Position numbers and translations under genes: made by a program | Part shown: piece after piece, positions 47,143 to 58,200 of the stretch | Layout of the letters: each line of letters starts with the position of its first letter | Numbering within the stretch: the stretch's first letter is position 1 | Assembly (NCBI GenBank): GCA_030686995.1 | Contig: CM060691.1 | Location: 93,313,743 to 93,377,742 of the forward strand | DNA: 64,000 nt | From: Artemisia argyi | Taxonomy: Eukaryota; Streptophyta; Magnoliopsida; Asterales; Asteraceae | Direction of reading: 5' to 3' | The notes under the pieces: generated by a model | The model's input: the letters and a program-made list of their open reading frames with translations, nothing else | What the model was told of the DNA's origin: nothing | The model's database searches: none

Positions 47143-48591
47143 TCATATCACACCCTTTCGTATCTTTGAGGATCTCAAACTAACTGAAACACTACTAACA
47201 GCAGCTTTATTCTCCATTCCTTTATCAATCATCACTTCTCTCACTGCAGCTACATCTTCCCACCTTCCTGCAGAAGCACATATATTAGATAAAGCAACAT
47301 AATCTTCAGTATTATCATATGCTTCGAGATTCGTCTCTGGCTTTATCGAGATTAGAATCTTCGCCACTCTCTCACCCATCACAATATCGTTATGCACCCT
47401 ACAAGCATGTAACAAGCTCCGCCATAACACCTCATCGTGTTCAACTTTTTCACTGATAATAAACTCATATGCCTCAGATAAGTGTCCCACTCGCCCAAGA
47501 AGGTCCACAACGCAACCATAATGATGTGACAAAGGTACAATACCAAACTTCATTTTCATGTCATGAAACAAATAAAGACCCTCCTCAAGAAGCCCTGCTT
47601 GAGAACAAGCAAACAACAAGCTCGTAAATGTCACCGAATTAGGCACAATACCGGATGCTATCATGTCATTGAAAAACTTCAAAGCTTGTTTTCCTTTCCC
47701 ATGAATAGCAAAACCCGAAACCATAGCTGTCCAAGTCATAACATTCTTACATCCCATACTCATAAACACATCCAAAGCCGAATCCAAACACCCACACTTG
47801 GCGTACATATCAACAAGCCCAGTACCTAAATAAACATCACTCTCAACATCAAAAACCGTCTTCACAATATACCCATGAACACCAACACCAGTCTCAAGAC
47901 ACCCAACTCTCGCAACCGCAGACAAAACACAAACCAAAGTGGTATCACTAACCTTCACCCCACAATCACCCCCCAACATCTCCAAAAACAAAAACAACCC
48001 ATCTCGCGCATACTCTTTCCTCGCACAGTACCCCGATATCAACGAATTCCACGTAGCAACACTTCTCTCAGACATTTCATCAAACACTTTTCTCCCACTT
48101 ACAAAACCACCACACTTAACATAAAAATGAACCAAAGTAGTCCCCAACATAACATTAGACAAAAACCCATGTTTAATAACCCGACAATGCACTTGCATCC
48201 CATCCCATAATGTCCCACCACCTCTAGCACAAGCTCCTAACACAAAAACATACGTAAAATCATCGAATTTTACGATATCTTTCGATACCCAATTGGCGAA
48301 AACCCGAATAGAGTCAATGGGTTTCATGCATCGGATTAAAACGTTTAGTAAATATGGGTTTTGTTCGTTGGTCTGATTGTAGAATTGGGTGGTAATGAGA
48401 TGAGGGTAATGTGTGTAATGTGGTGATGATTTTAAGTAGTGTTGTATAAGTTTTGAAAGGATGGTGGGTGATTGCGTTGTTAGATTGTTTGTGATTAGTT
48501 GAGAGTGGATTTGAGCTATGTGTTTTGTGGCTAGTGATGAGGATTTTTGTAATAGGGTGATGCATCTTTGTCTTGGAAGAGTATGCATCAT
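47143..48591 (-). CDS. MEF20: PLS-class pentatricopeptide repeat protein, MEF20-like (482 aa)
   Basis: Intronless, as is usual for plant PPR genes. After an N-terminal segment that could be a mitochondrial targeting sequence (MMHTLPRQRCITLLQKSS), repeats include YVFVLGACARGGG, TTLVHFYVKCGGFVSGRKVF, ATWNSLISGYCA, VSDTTLVCVLSAVARVGCLE, GTGLVDMYAKCGCLDSALDV, MTWTAMVSGFAIHGKGKQAL and TFTSLLFACSQAGLLEEGL, then an E-type domain (YGCVVDLLGRVGHLSEAYE, DYVALSNICASAGRWEDV). There is no DYW domain. From memory the closest relative is Arabidopsis At3g18970 (MEF20), a mitochondrial C-to-U RNA editing factor of similar length; orthology is inferred. The RNA target is unknown. The start is the first ATG of the frame. 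Confidence 0.88.
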   Translation of the reverse strand: MMHTLPRQRCITLLQKSSSLATKHIAQIHSQLITNNLTTQSPTILSKLIQHYLKSSPHYTHYPHLITTQFYNQTNEQNPYLLNVLIRCMKPIDSIRVFANWVSKDIVKFDDFTYVFVLGACARGGGTLWDGMQVHCRVIKHGFLSNVMLGTTLVHFYVKCGGFVSGRKVFDEMSERSVATWNSLISGYCARKEYARDGLFLFLEMLGGDCGVKVSDTTLVCVLSAVARVGCLETGVGVHGYIVKTVFDVESDVYLGTGLVDMYAKCGCLDSALDVFMSMGCKNVMTWTAMVSGFAIHGKGKQALKFFNDMIASGIVPNSVTFTSLLFACSQAGLLEEGLYLFHDMKMKFGIVPLSHHYGCVVDLLGRVGHLSEAYEFIISEKVEHDEVLWRSLLHACRVHNDIVMGERVAKILISIKPETNLEAYDNTEDYVALSNICASAGRWEDVAAVREVMIDKGMENKAAVSSVSVSLRSSKIRKGVI

Positions 48592-48659
48592 GTTAATGTT
48601 ATTGGAGAGTGTTACGTCTTAATGTTTAGGGTTTTTAAGAAAAAATATATACTTACGGG

Positions 48660-48662
<3 letters not shown>

Positions 48663-48693
<31 letters not shown>

Positions 48694-48748
48694 TTATTTA
48701 TTTTTTATTTTTTTTTTCAACCAACACTTTTATTAACAATAAATAGGG

Positions 48749-48786
<38 letters not shown>
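48663..48786. repeat. Two ATT trinucleotide microsatellites
   Basis: (ATT)n at 48663-48693 and 48751-48786, separated by a T-rich stretch. Confidence 0.9.
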
Positions 48787-48793
48787 GTATTAG

Positions 48794-49216
48794 TGTTGCA
48801 AAAAAAAGGTTTACAAGACCGATTAATCACCGCCTAGGCGCTACAGGGCCACCAACCTTGCCGATTTATGTAATTGGGTCTAACAAATAGGTCAACCATG
48901 GTCAACGGCTATCAATGACGGTTAATGGCTGTTAAACTTGCCGGAAACCTACAAATCTTGCCGGAAGTACCCAAAACTCACCGTAAACTTATTTTGATCA
49001 CTTATAGTAACTGTTTAAATCTGTTACATGTTGTTTTTTTTAGCAAAAATGTTGCCAGAAATACCTAAAACTTGCCGAAAATACCCAAAACTTTTCGGAA
49101 ATACCCAAAATTTGCCAGAAATGCTAATCTGATTAATTACCGATTAATCCCGCCTTGACCGATTACAAGCTACAAGGTGGTCGACCGCCTCACAACCGAT
49201 TCATGATTTTTGCAAC
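48794..49216. mobile_element. Possible MITE with GTTGCAAAAA ends and internal 20-bp repeats
   Basis: The left end GTGTTGCAAAAA and right end TTTTTGCAAC are inverse. cgattaatc motifs also appear near both ends in opposite orientation. The middle (48940-49130) has about six degenerate copies of ttgccggaaatacccaaaac. It sits within ATT repeats, so a target duplication cannot be read clearly. Confidence 0.4.
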
Positions 49217-49520
49217 CTTGATTATTATTATTTATTTTATTTTTATATATATAGATTTTTTTACACTTCTTGAAATGCATTTTTTACGACCTTCACTCAC
49301 CTATCTCACAAATTTTATCTTACATGTCTCTAACGAAACTTGAACTCACAATACGCATATCTCTATGTTATTGGGCCACCCACATACCGTTGGGCCAAAA
49401 GGGTTTATAAATGTTTTTATATTTAAAGGCCAATATTATTAAACTATACGTGTATCCGTACATAGCAATGGGATGACAGATAGTTTAGTGATAAAAAAAA
49501 ATTATAGGTTATAAACGAAA

Positions 49521-49639
49521 GGAGGTGATTTGTACACCATTATCCACCACTAAATTATGCATAGCGGTGTTGTACTGTATGCATCACTGGTGTGATTTAG
49601 TGGTGTATAGCAAAAAAAATTGTGCACAAATCATTTCCC
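49521..49639. mobile_element. Short foldback element (Mutator-like MITE), 10-bp TSD ATAAACGAAA
   Basis: Left end GGAGGTGATTTGTACACC and right end GTGCACAAATCATTTCC are inverse with few mismatches, and the inner parts ccaccactaaat / atttagtggtg also pair. It is flanked by identical ATAAACGAAA at 49511-49520 and 49640-49649. A 9-10 bp duplication points to the Mutator superfamily. Confidence 0.7.
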
Positions 49640-49803
49640 ATAAACGAAAAATTATAAACGTTTGAAGATTTGAAGATTAAACATAATGTTTTGAAACCCG
49701 GGTCGACCCAGGTGCTTCAACTAGTTGAACCATTTCGGTCGAAAAACGGGTTGATTTAAACCGGGTTAACCCGACGGGTTGGGTCGAACACGAGTGAAAT
49801 TAA

Positions 49804-49876
49804 ACCGGGTCAACCCGCCGGGTTTGTAGCGTCCCGGGTCAACCCGCCGGGTTTGTAGCGTCCCGGGTCAACCCGG
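49804..49876. repeat. GC-rich minisatellite, 29-bp unit, 2.5 copies
   Basis: Unit ccgggtcaacccgccgggtt...tagcgt at 49804-49832, 49833-49861 and part of a third from 49862. It lies within a longer stretch rich in GGGTT/AACCC (49695-49876). Confidence 0.8.
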
Positions 49877-49990
49877 TTTTTTATGTGTATTAATAGTTTT
49901 CTTTTGAAATATATGTTTCCAACATTTCTATTTTTAGTTTCAACTTTTTACTTTTCACTTATTGTTTTTTCCTTTATATATAGTATATGC

Positions 49991-51008
49991 GGGTACCCTG
50001 TGATGATTAACCTGAGAAATAGATCTCGATGAGGCCTGATTTACCAGTTTGTATCGGTTTCAACGGGTCCTCTCTTGTTCGTTTTCAGATGACTTTTATC
50101 GGTTAGCCGAACTGGTGGCGACACCGGTTCCCCGTTGAATCCGTTGGTCCGGTCCGGTTTTCAAAACTATATATACCATCAACTTGTTAGCTTGTATAAA
50201 ACTTTGTGTGTTTTATTAATTTGTATAATGTGTATAATAACATGTACTTTTCATTTTATGGTGTTTTAAAAATAACATTAATTAATGTGTTTAATTATTT
50301 TATATTCTGGACCATGTTGTAGCTTGTTTAAATTGTATATTGTGAAATTTTATTATACTTTTTAGTAAGGCGTGTTTTAATTGTTTGTATTTAATTTGGT
50401 AGATATACTTTTAGTTGGTTGTACAATATGAATAAATCATTGTACTTTTAAGTAATGATGTGTTTTAATAAGAGTATTGATTAAACTATACATATACGCG
50501 GGTACCCTGTGACGGCTAACCGGAGAAATAGGTCTCGATGAGGCCTGATTTACTTGTTTGTATCGGTTTCAACGGGTCTTCTCTAGTTCACTTTCAGATG
50601 ACTTTTATTAGTTAGTCGAACCGGTGGCGACACCGGTTCCCAGTTGAACCCGTTGGTCCGGTCTTCAAAACTATATGTACCATCAACTTGTTAGCTTGTA
50701 TGAAACTTTATGTGTTTATTAATTTGTATAATGTGTATAATAACATGTACTTTTCATTTTAGGGTATTTTAAAAATAACATTAATTAGTGTGTTTAATTA
50801 TTTTATATTATGGATTATGTTGTAGCTTGTTTAAATTGTATATTGTGAAAATTTTATTATACTTTTTAGTAAGACATGTTTTAGTTGTTTGTATTTAATT
50901 TGGAAGATATGGTTTTAGTTGGTTGTACAATATGAATAAATCATTGTACTTTTAGGTAATGACGTGTTTTAATAAGAGTATTAATTACATTATACATTTC
51001 TCTTACCT
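49991..51008. repeat. 509-bp tandem duplication
   Basis: Units begin at gggtaccctgtga at 49991 and 50500 and stay alignable through aataagagtatt at their ends, with a few percent differences. Each unit contains tctcgatgaggcctgattta and ttggtggcgacaccggttcc-like segments followed by AT-rich DNA. No coding frame. Confidence 0.85.
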
Positions 51009-51099
51009 TTAATTAATTTTCAACATTTAACAATTCAACATTTTACTTTGACTATACACCTTTTATAAAGGACTTTTTATAAATAGTATAGATATTAAC

Positions 51100-51976
51100 A
51101 ACTCCAAGAATGTAATACAACATAAACAAACTTCAGGCAATCCAAAAATAGACAGAGCAAGCTAAAAGGTCACAGCTCTCGGGTTAACCAACCAAACATT
51201 CCAAGAAGTCAAGGATAAAGAGTATCTACTAGAAATCCAAAGCAAGGACATTCTCTGCAAGGCCGTCTTTACGGGAGTGCAAACAGTTTCATTACACAGG
51301 TTCATCGCTTAACGAGGTCTACAAAATTCCATGCACTTCTATAATATCTATACACAATATGAGGCTTGATTTTAGGTAGTTCGCTCACTACTAAGAGCAT
51401 CTACAATGCATTAAGTTTTAAAGACTTGATGCATTTAATGCATAATACATTTAATGACTAAAATTTGGAGGAAAGACTTGAGATTTATCAAGTCTTAGTA
51501 AAAAAGCTTTTAATGCAATGCAAAAAACCCATTCAAAAAACTTTTTAGAATAGTGAAAATCTTTTAACAATTTGACACATTGTGGATGCTCTAATACGTG
51601 GGTATTTTGTGTGTATGTTTAAAGGCCTTTTATGGTGATGGCACGAGGCCACCAAAAGATGACCCTGATTCTTTGAATAACAAAGAAGATGTTTTTTGCT
51701 TTAATTGTAGTTAAATAGTCAGAGGGAGAATTGCACGTCTTGTTTCTCCAACGCCAAATATCCCAAAGCACAACCTGATACAAACCATGAATTTTTAGAA
51801 AGCTTTGGTTTTTCTGAAGTACTAACATTACCAAGAGCAATGTCTTCAATAGAGAGAATAGCTACACCTTGTGCTAGAAGGTTAATTTGAACCTACGAGT
51901 ATTTGATCATAGCCATCTATCATTCGTATCATGAAAAGAGTGAGATCACCAATAATGCCCAAGAGATTAGATAAGC
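51100..51976 (-). pseudogene. LINE (L1-type) 3' fragment, split by the SIRE element
   Basis: Minus strand: NDRWLWSNTRRFK just inside 51976, then VVLWDIWRWRNKTCNSP, then RMSLLWISSRYSLSLTSW near 51240, an order found in the zf-RVT end of plant non-LTR retrotransposon polyproteins. It is full of stops. A Tourist-like MITE interrupts it. It continues upstream at 61469 after the Copia insertion. Confidence 0.65.
51395..51591. mobile_element. Tourist-like MITE, 197 bp, TSD TAA
   Basis: Left end GAGCATCTACAATG, right end CATTGTGGATGCTC (one mismatch as inverted repeats), flanked by TAA (51392-51394, 51592-51594). GAGCATCCACAATG is a common PIF/Harbinger MITE terminus in plants. Inserted in the LINE fragment. 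Confidence 0.85.
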
Positions 51977-52321
51977 TATTGGGAATAGACTTTATTATTT
52001 AAAGTGTCGGTCATTGAGTTTTGATATAGGTTGCATTATTTAGTTAATACATTAGTGATTTTATATGTTTTATAAAGTTTTATGCTAAGTTTATAGGTTT
52101 GGATAAAGTCTAAGGGCTAAGTTTGTAATATTAACAAAGTATGGTGAAGCCCTAATCCTTACCTATAAATAGTCTTGTAACACCTCATTTGAGGAGGTTG
52201 GTTCTCTTGTTATTACATTTCTCTTATTTTCATTCCAAGGGTTCCTTCCACTATTTCTCTCTCTACTTACTTTCTCTCTCTAGAAATCTTAGTGATTATG
52301 TTATGAAATTGTGACCTAACA
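51977..52321 (+). repeat. 5' LTR of the SIRE-type element (345 bp)
   Basis: Starts TATTGGGAATAG (ancestral TGTTGGG, as in the 3' copy) and ends TGACCTAACA. Contains a TATA-like ctataaatagt (about 52164). Confidence 0.9.
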
Positions 52322-52323
52322 AG

Positions 52324-52337
52324 TGGTATCATTCGCC
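52324..52337 (+). other. Primer binding site of the SIRE-type element
   Basis: TGGTATCATTCGCC starts 2 bp after the LTR. The first eight bases match the initiator-Met primer site of Copia elements. Confidence 0.7.
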
Positions 52338-52429
52338 AAGGGATAATATAGGTTGATTTAGGTTAGATTTGGTAGAAAAACTTGCTTTTTTAAGTGATTT
52401 TTTGAGAAATCCGGTTACTGTTCATCGCA

Positions 52430-53080
52430 AGTTTGCGAGTTTGAAACGGTTTCTATAGAGTTAGGAAATTTCCAAGTTATAGAGTTAGGATTCTTCAAAG
52501 TTAGCGAGTTAGGAATGTTCAAAGTTAGTAAGTTAGGAAACTTCACAAGTTTGTGAGTTAGGTAATTTTCATAATTGGTAGTTAGCCTTTTGCCTTATCG
52601 TCCATCGACTAAGGTTATTTGTGGTAACTTACTAGGGGAAACTCTTCTCAAATTTTCACTAAATTACCGAGTTTGATAATACTCAAAACATACCGAGTTT
52701 GCTTAACTTTCAATACATACTGAGTTTGGATTTTTTTCTCAAAGACATACTGAGTTTGGATTTTTTCTAAGGACATACTGAGTTTGGATTTTTTAAGACA
52801 TACCGAGTTTGAAAATTGTTAAGACATACCGATTTTGATAATTGTTAAGACATACCGAGTTTGAAAATTGTTAAGTCTTACCGAGTTAAGTAGTAACTTT
52901 GTTACCAAGTTTGGAACTTGATAGTTACCGAGTTAGACAAGCTTTAATACATACCGAGTTTCACTTTCTATAATACATACCGAGTTAGAGTTTCTGTAAA
53001 ACATACCGAGTTAGACATCCTTCAAATCTTACCAAGTTAGCAATCTAATCGAGTTAGAACATATTGTCTACCGAGTTAGA
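52430..53080 (+). repeat. Leader repeat array: degenerate ACATACCGAGTT units
   Basis: Roughly twenty copies of a 10-14 bp core (taccgagttt, taccgagtta, tactgagttt, or aagttagcgagtta upstream) spaced about 25-40 bp apart between primer site and gag. The most regular units, 52770-52875, repeat at about 30 bp with the spacer gaaaattgttaaga. Confidence 0.85.
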
Positions 53081-53589
53081 AGCCAATATTTCTTTCAAGT
53101 TTGCAAGACATACCTAAAACTAAAACCTTTATTTATCCTTAAAGATCCATATTAACATAATCACATCATCTCATCTTATCAAAGTTTTTCCTTCTTATCT
53201 TTCTATTCTTAGTTTCCAAAAAAAAAAAAAAAAAAAAAAAAAAAGAAAATTGGCGGGAAAATTTGAGTAAAATTTAATTTTTACAGGAGACTAAACGTTC
53301 ACTTTTTACGCGAAATTTAAATTTTTGTATAACGTTGAAAATTTTGGCCCAAAATTCAAATTTTTATGCCAAAATTCAAATTTTTTCGGTGAAATTTGGC
53401 GGCAAAATTTTTGAAACTCAAAATTTTCTTGCAACTTTAAAATTCCATTTCATAGTGATTTTCAAATTGTGGGAGAGAAATTTTTTCAAATAATTTTTGG
53501 AGGGAAAATCAGAATTCACTATTTTGACCTTGCGTGTGACATTTTGTTTGATTATTTCGATTACGTCGCAACAATCAAGGGGGAGAGAA

Positions 53590-56500
53590 ATGTCATTTAC
53601 AATGTCTCAATCACCTTCTTCCTACTACCTTCCTCACCAATATTCTCATCAGCAACAGTCATCAGCAACTGTACCTTCTTCCAACTACCTTCCTCACCAA
53701 TATTCTCATCAGCAACAGTATCATCAACAACAAAGTCACAACTCCCTCATTCGTCATGTTTTGCTCTTTGGCAATGAATCAAGGCCTCCATTGTTGCTAC
53801 CAGGAACGTATACTGATTGGAAACGGAGATTTCTACAATGGCTCACAGATCGTCCTGGTGTAGATCTCATGCTTAAATCTATACAAGATGGTCCACACAA
53901 AATGATATTTCTTGCTGAGTCAACAGGGATTATCAGACTGCAAACTGATGAAGATTTGAATGCTAATGAACTTGCTCAGTATGATGCTGACCAACAAGTT
54001 GCATGGTTCATGACACTAGCCCTTCCCAACTCAATTTACATGAATATGGACTTTGAAGCCAGTGCTTATGAAATGTGGAAATATCTTGAAGCTATGCATC
54101 ATACAAAAGAATTTCATCACATTAGAATGAAGCAAATTCTTGAATCTTGTTTAAGCATGAATCCTCTAAAGACCATTCTCCCTGCTCCACCATCTCCGGC
54201 TGCTGATCATGGATCCTTAATTTACACTCCAAATGGTCTCTTCTTCATTCCTCCAAATGCACCTGAGCCTATCTTCATTCCACAGTACCATCCTGCAACA
54301 CTACATAATAATGTGCAATCTCTTCTGCAAAATCTAGTGAAGCTTAGTCAAGTATCTTCTAAGAAAGGCAATGGCGCTATGAATTCAACTCATGAATGCT
54401 TAAACACAATGAAAGATACTGATGATGAAGAAGATCTTATCGAACCGAGCATGGCATTTATGGCATATTCGGAAAATACAGTAGATGTGGAAGATCAAGA
54501 TTATGATTCAACTCCACTCTTTGATGCTAATTTTGAATACGATGCCACACTTAGTCAAATAGAAGTTGAAGAGGATTTGGAATCCAATACAACAGATTTA
54601 GGAGCTGATACAGCAGATGTGATGTTAATGGCAGACATGCAGGAACTCCAGTTGAATGATTCAGGCCCATATGTAAGCAGTGACACAATTGATGACGATG
54701 ATGAAGAAGCTATTCTGAATCAAGGACGCGAACTTGTTGCTCGTGCTTTTAGCAAATACTCCAACACAAAGAAATCAAGAAAAGTCAAAGAAGCACAAAG
54801 AACACCCACTCTTTTAGCAGACATGCAAGAATCTCACATGAATAATACAGGCCCACATGAAAGCAGTGACACAATGTACTATTCAAATGTCTATAAAGAT
54901 GACGATGATGAAATCACCAGAAAAAACATCGCACTTGTTGCTCGTGTCCTAAGCAAATACTCCAACACAAGGAATCAATCTGTTGTGCAAGGTGAAAGAG
55001 TTGATAGACAAGGAAGGAATGCTGAAAGGACTGTTGGGAATACTGCAGATGTCGGTAATACATGCCTTCAGGATAAAGTTGCAAAAAGAACCATCCGTTC
55101 AAAGGAAGATTGTTTAGCATATTTTCATTCGGTTAAGATTCAATGCAAGATTCTCTCAGATACAAGGTTTCCTTCGTGGAGCACCTTTACTGTATTCTTC
55201 GGAACTGAAACGGACGTTCTAACCTTCCAAAATAAACTCCGAGACAACATAGTTCAACTCGAAAAGCAAATTGAACAGGGAAGCGATTGCATGGTAGGAT
55301 TTATGGAGCTCAAGACTCTGTTCAAAGGGTTCATGACCATGGATTTTAAAGTGTTCAAAACTTCTCGAGACTATGAATCTCAATGTAGATTATGGAGAGA
55401 GAACATCACTAGTATGGAGGTTGAAGCTTTTAGAGATCAGTTTGTTTCACGAATGAGCTATCTTGAAAGGGTGCTTTATGAGAGATCGCTTCATTTGAAG
55501 GATATGCTAAAGGAGAGAAAACTCAAAGTAATGAAGATGCTGATTCAAGAAGAGCAAATTCATAAAGTTGATGCATTGGAAGCTACTTTGGTTGTCATGG
55601 AATTGATGGGACAGAATCAGAAGTGCAGGATGACAACAACAGATTGGGGAATGATACAGATGCAGAATGTGCAGAGATCAGACCCTTCTATGACTCAGAA
55701 CCCAACTTTGACAAAGAACAGATGGATGAGGAAGATGTCATACCCATCTATGACACAGAACCAAACTTTGACAAAGAGCAGATGGTTGAGGTACAATCTA
55801 CTGTTGATCATATTATGTCTACAAATGAGAAACAACAATCTGAGCAACCTAACTTCAGTAATGAAGGAGAGGTTGACCAGAATGTTGTACAATGTCTTAA
55901 CAAACATTCTGAGTCTGAGACCTTACCTGATAATCCAATAACTGAAACATCATACCAAACTCTTGAGTCTGAAAACATTCTTCTCAAAAAGACCATTGCC
56001 CAGTTTCATAAAGATTTTTCAAAACTAGAGGCACATTGCATCTCGCTTGAACTTAAATTGCAAAACGAATCTTTAACTTCGGGCAACAATGGTTAAGTTT
56101 CGAATGAACTAAGTAAACGTGTGGATACATTAGTTAAAGAAAATGAGCTTTTAAAAGGTCAAATTCAAGCAAAGGTGTTTGCACATGCTGCATTGCAAAA
56201 CAAATTAAGAAGACTGACTGGCAAGAGTGTGGATACTAAGTTTGCAAAACCATCAATCTTAGGGAAACCGCCTTCTCAAACAAACATAAAACAATCAGTG
56301 ATTAGACAACTAACTGCATTTAAATCTGAACGACCTAAAGTTTCAAAACCTCGGTTTGCCTCCCAAGTTGTTGAGAAAAACAATTTGACAAAACCTGTCA
56401 CTCCACATTCTTGGCCAAAGGGAAATGCATCTGTGTCTGCTAAATCTCAACACGTGATTATACCTGGCTCATCTAGGATTAGTTCAAAAACAGTGTCTAA

Positions 56501-57125
56501 TACGAGCATTAAAAGTAAAGATTCTTACGGAAAATATGACATGTACAAGAACTATGATCTAGAAAAGGCTAGGAAAAAGGCGCTACTTCAAAAGGATGGA
56601 ATTCTAGGTTCAAAACCTCATGTGATGCCTTCCACTGTAGTTCATAATACTGCTAGTAGTAGCAAACCAAAACCTAGGAGTTCTCAACAAACTAATAGGA
56701 ATTGGCTAGCATCTAAGAGTAGTTGCGTAAATAATCATGATGTCTGTGCTTTAGAATATCTTCAAAAAGGAAATTCACGTGCAAAGGCACAATCAACTAA
56801 GACAAACAAACCCGTTGAACCAAATGTCATAAGTCAGAAACCTAAGAAGTGGATCAATATAGGGCGTAGGTTTTCTCAACCAAGTGATGCTCCCACTGCA
56901 TCTAAAAGGAAAATATCTCCTAGATCTAACATTAGGTGGGTACCCACGGGTAGAATTTTCAAAATGATTGGTCTTAGGTGGATTCCTACAGGAAAGATTT
57001 TAGACATTTGCACCAAAACTAATGTTATATCCACAACATCTACCTCTGAGACAAGAATGAAAACCATCGAAATTGTGTGTTCGAGTGTCAAGAAGATAAT
57101 TGACACTACATCTTTATGCTTCTAA
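53590..57125 (+). pseudogene. SIRE-type gag, broken by one frameshift and one stop
   Basis: ATG at 53590 (MSFTMSQSPSS), in a more convincing context than the upstream in-frame Met at 53497. N-terminal duplicated YLPHQYSHQQQ, then the gag core (YTDWKRRFLQWL, YDADQQVAWFMTLALPNSIY, AYEMWKYLEAMHHTKE). An acidic middle holds two copies of an LxADMQE...SKYSNT segment, followed by a coiled coil (LVKENELLKGQIQAK) and a basic tail with RWVPTGRIF and RWIPTGKIL. The frame shifts near 55600 and a TAA interrupts at 56093-56095; the frame then runs to TAA at 57123. This Asteraceae SIRE gag pattern I know from memory. No CCHC knuckle was found. Confidence 0.85.
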
Positions 57126-58200
57126 CATTCGGAACCCGATTACACTTGGGGATCCATGTTCTCTGTTTTGTCTATTCTTTCTTCTTTTCAGATATAACAG
57201 GAATGGCTTCGGAACAAAACCAGTTTCGGACCCGCGCTTAATGTAATGGTTTCTGAGCACAACAGCTTAGGACCCGCAATCAACCGTTTAAAAGCACATC
57301 AACAATGGCTTCTGAGCAAAACAACTTAGGACTCGCATTCAACCGTCTAAACTTTCCGGAATCTTCGGTTGAACCTTTGTCACTCTCCCATCAAGAAGTG
57401 GAATCATTGTTTGCTCCATTGTTTGATGATAAGATTGTCAACCATCCCTCTGAGGTCTCACCAATTTCCGCTGCACATCTTGATCATAATCAAGTACCTG
57501 ATTCACCTCAACAAACAACAACAACTATTGGGAGAGACGGCCCTCCAATTGCATCTCCAACAACAGCAGAACAAACTGTGTTCAACTCACGACAATCAGC
57601 TGAAGACTCCATACCTAAATCAGTTCCATAAACCACAGAGCATGACCCAGAGGCGTTCTTTAAGCGTTCTTTAACCCGTTTGCACCGGCTCAACACATTC
57701 CTGACTTTGTTGAGTCGTCTACATGCAATTTCGATTCTGCTCACATGCGAGATAATTACCAACATCACCCTTCGACATTGGAATTAAATGGATTTGGAAA
57801 AACAAGCTGGACGCAGAATGCACAGTGATTCGCAACAAATCTTGTTTAGTTACAAAGGGATACAGTCAATGAAGCAGGATTGTACATCACTATCATCAAC
57901 AAAAGCTTAGTTTGTAGCCATGCCTGCTTTCTATGCTCACGTCAATCGGATGAGAACTTAGCTCACGGACTACGGCTATGTATTTGACTAGATCCCGATA
58001 TACTGCGACTCAAAGTGTGCTTTTGCAATCTCATGCTACACCATTCATCATTCCAAAGCCCAACAAATTGCTCTCCACTACCATGTCATCTAAGAGCATG
58101 TCGAGAAGGGTATAATTGAGTTAGAATTTGTGAGTACTGAATACGAATTGGCAGACTTGTTTTCAAAGGCATTACCTCCATCAAGGTTTGTTGTAATATT
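57126..58200 (+). pseudogene. Pol remnant: linker, RT start fused to RNase H end
   Basis: 57302-57631 keeps part of the integrase-RT linker (ESLFAPLFDD...). At 57782 the RT start reads IKWIWKNKLDAE then LVTKGYSQ. At about 57869 this joins directly to KQDCTSLSSTKA, the RNase H end, followed by IPIYCDSKCAFAI and EYELADLFSKALP with several stops. The core of RT including the YVDD box, and all of integrase and protease, are absent. Confidence 0.8.

Noticed and set aside
47563..48210. Plus-strand ORFs over the PPR gene
   Set aside because: Antisense to a well supported PPR reading frame.
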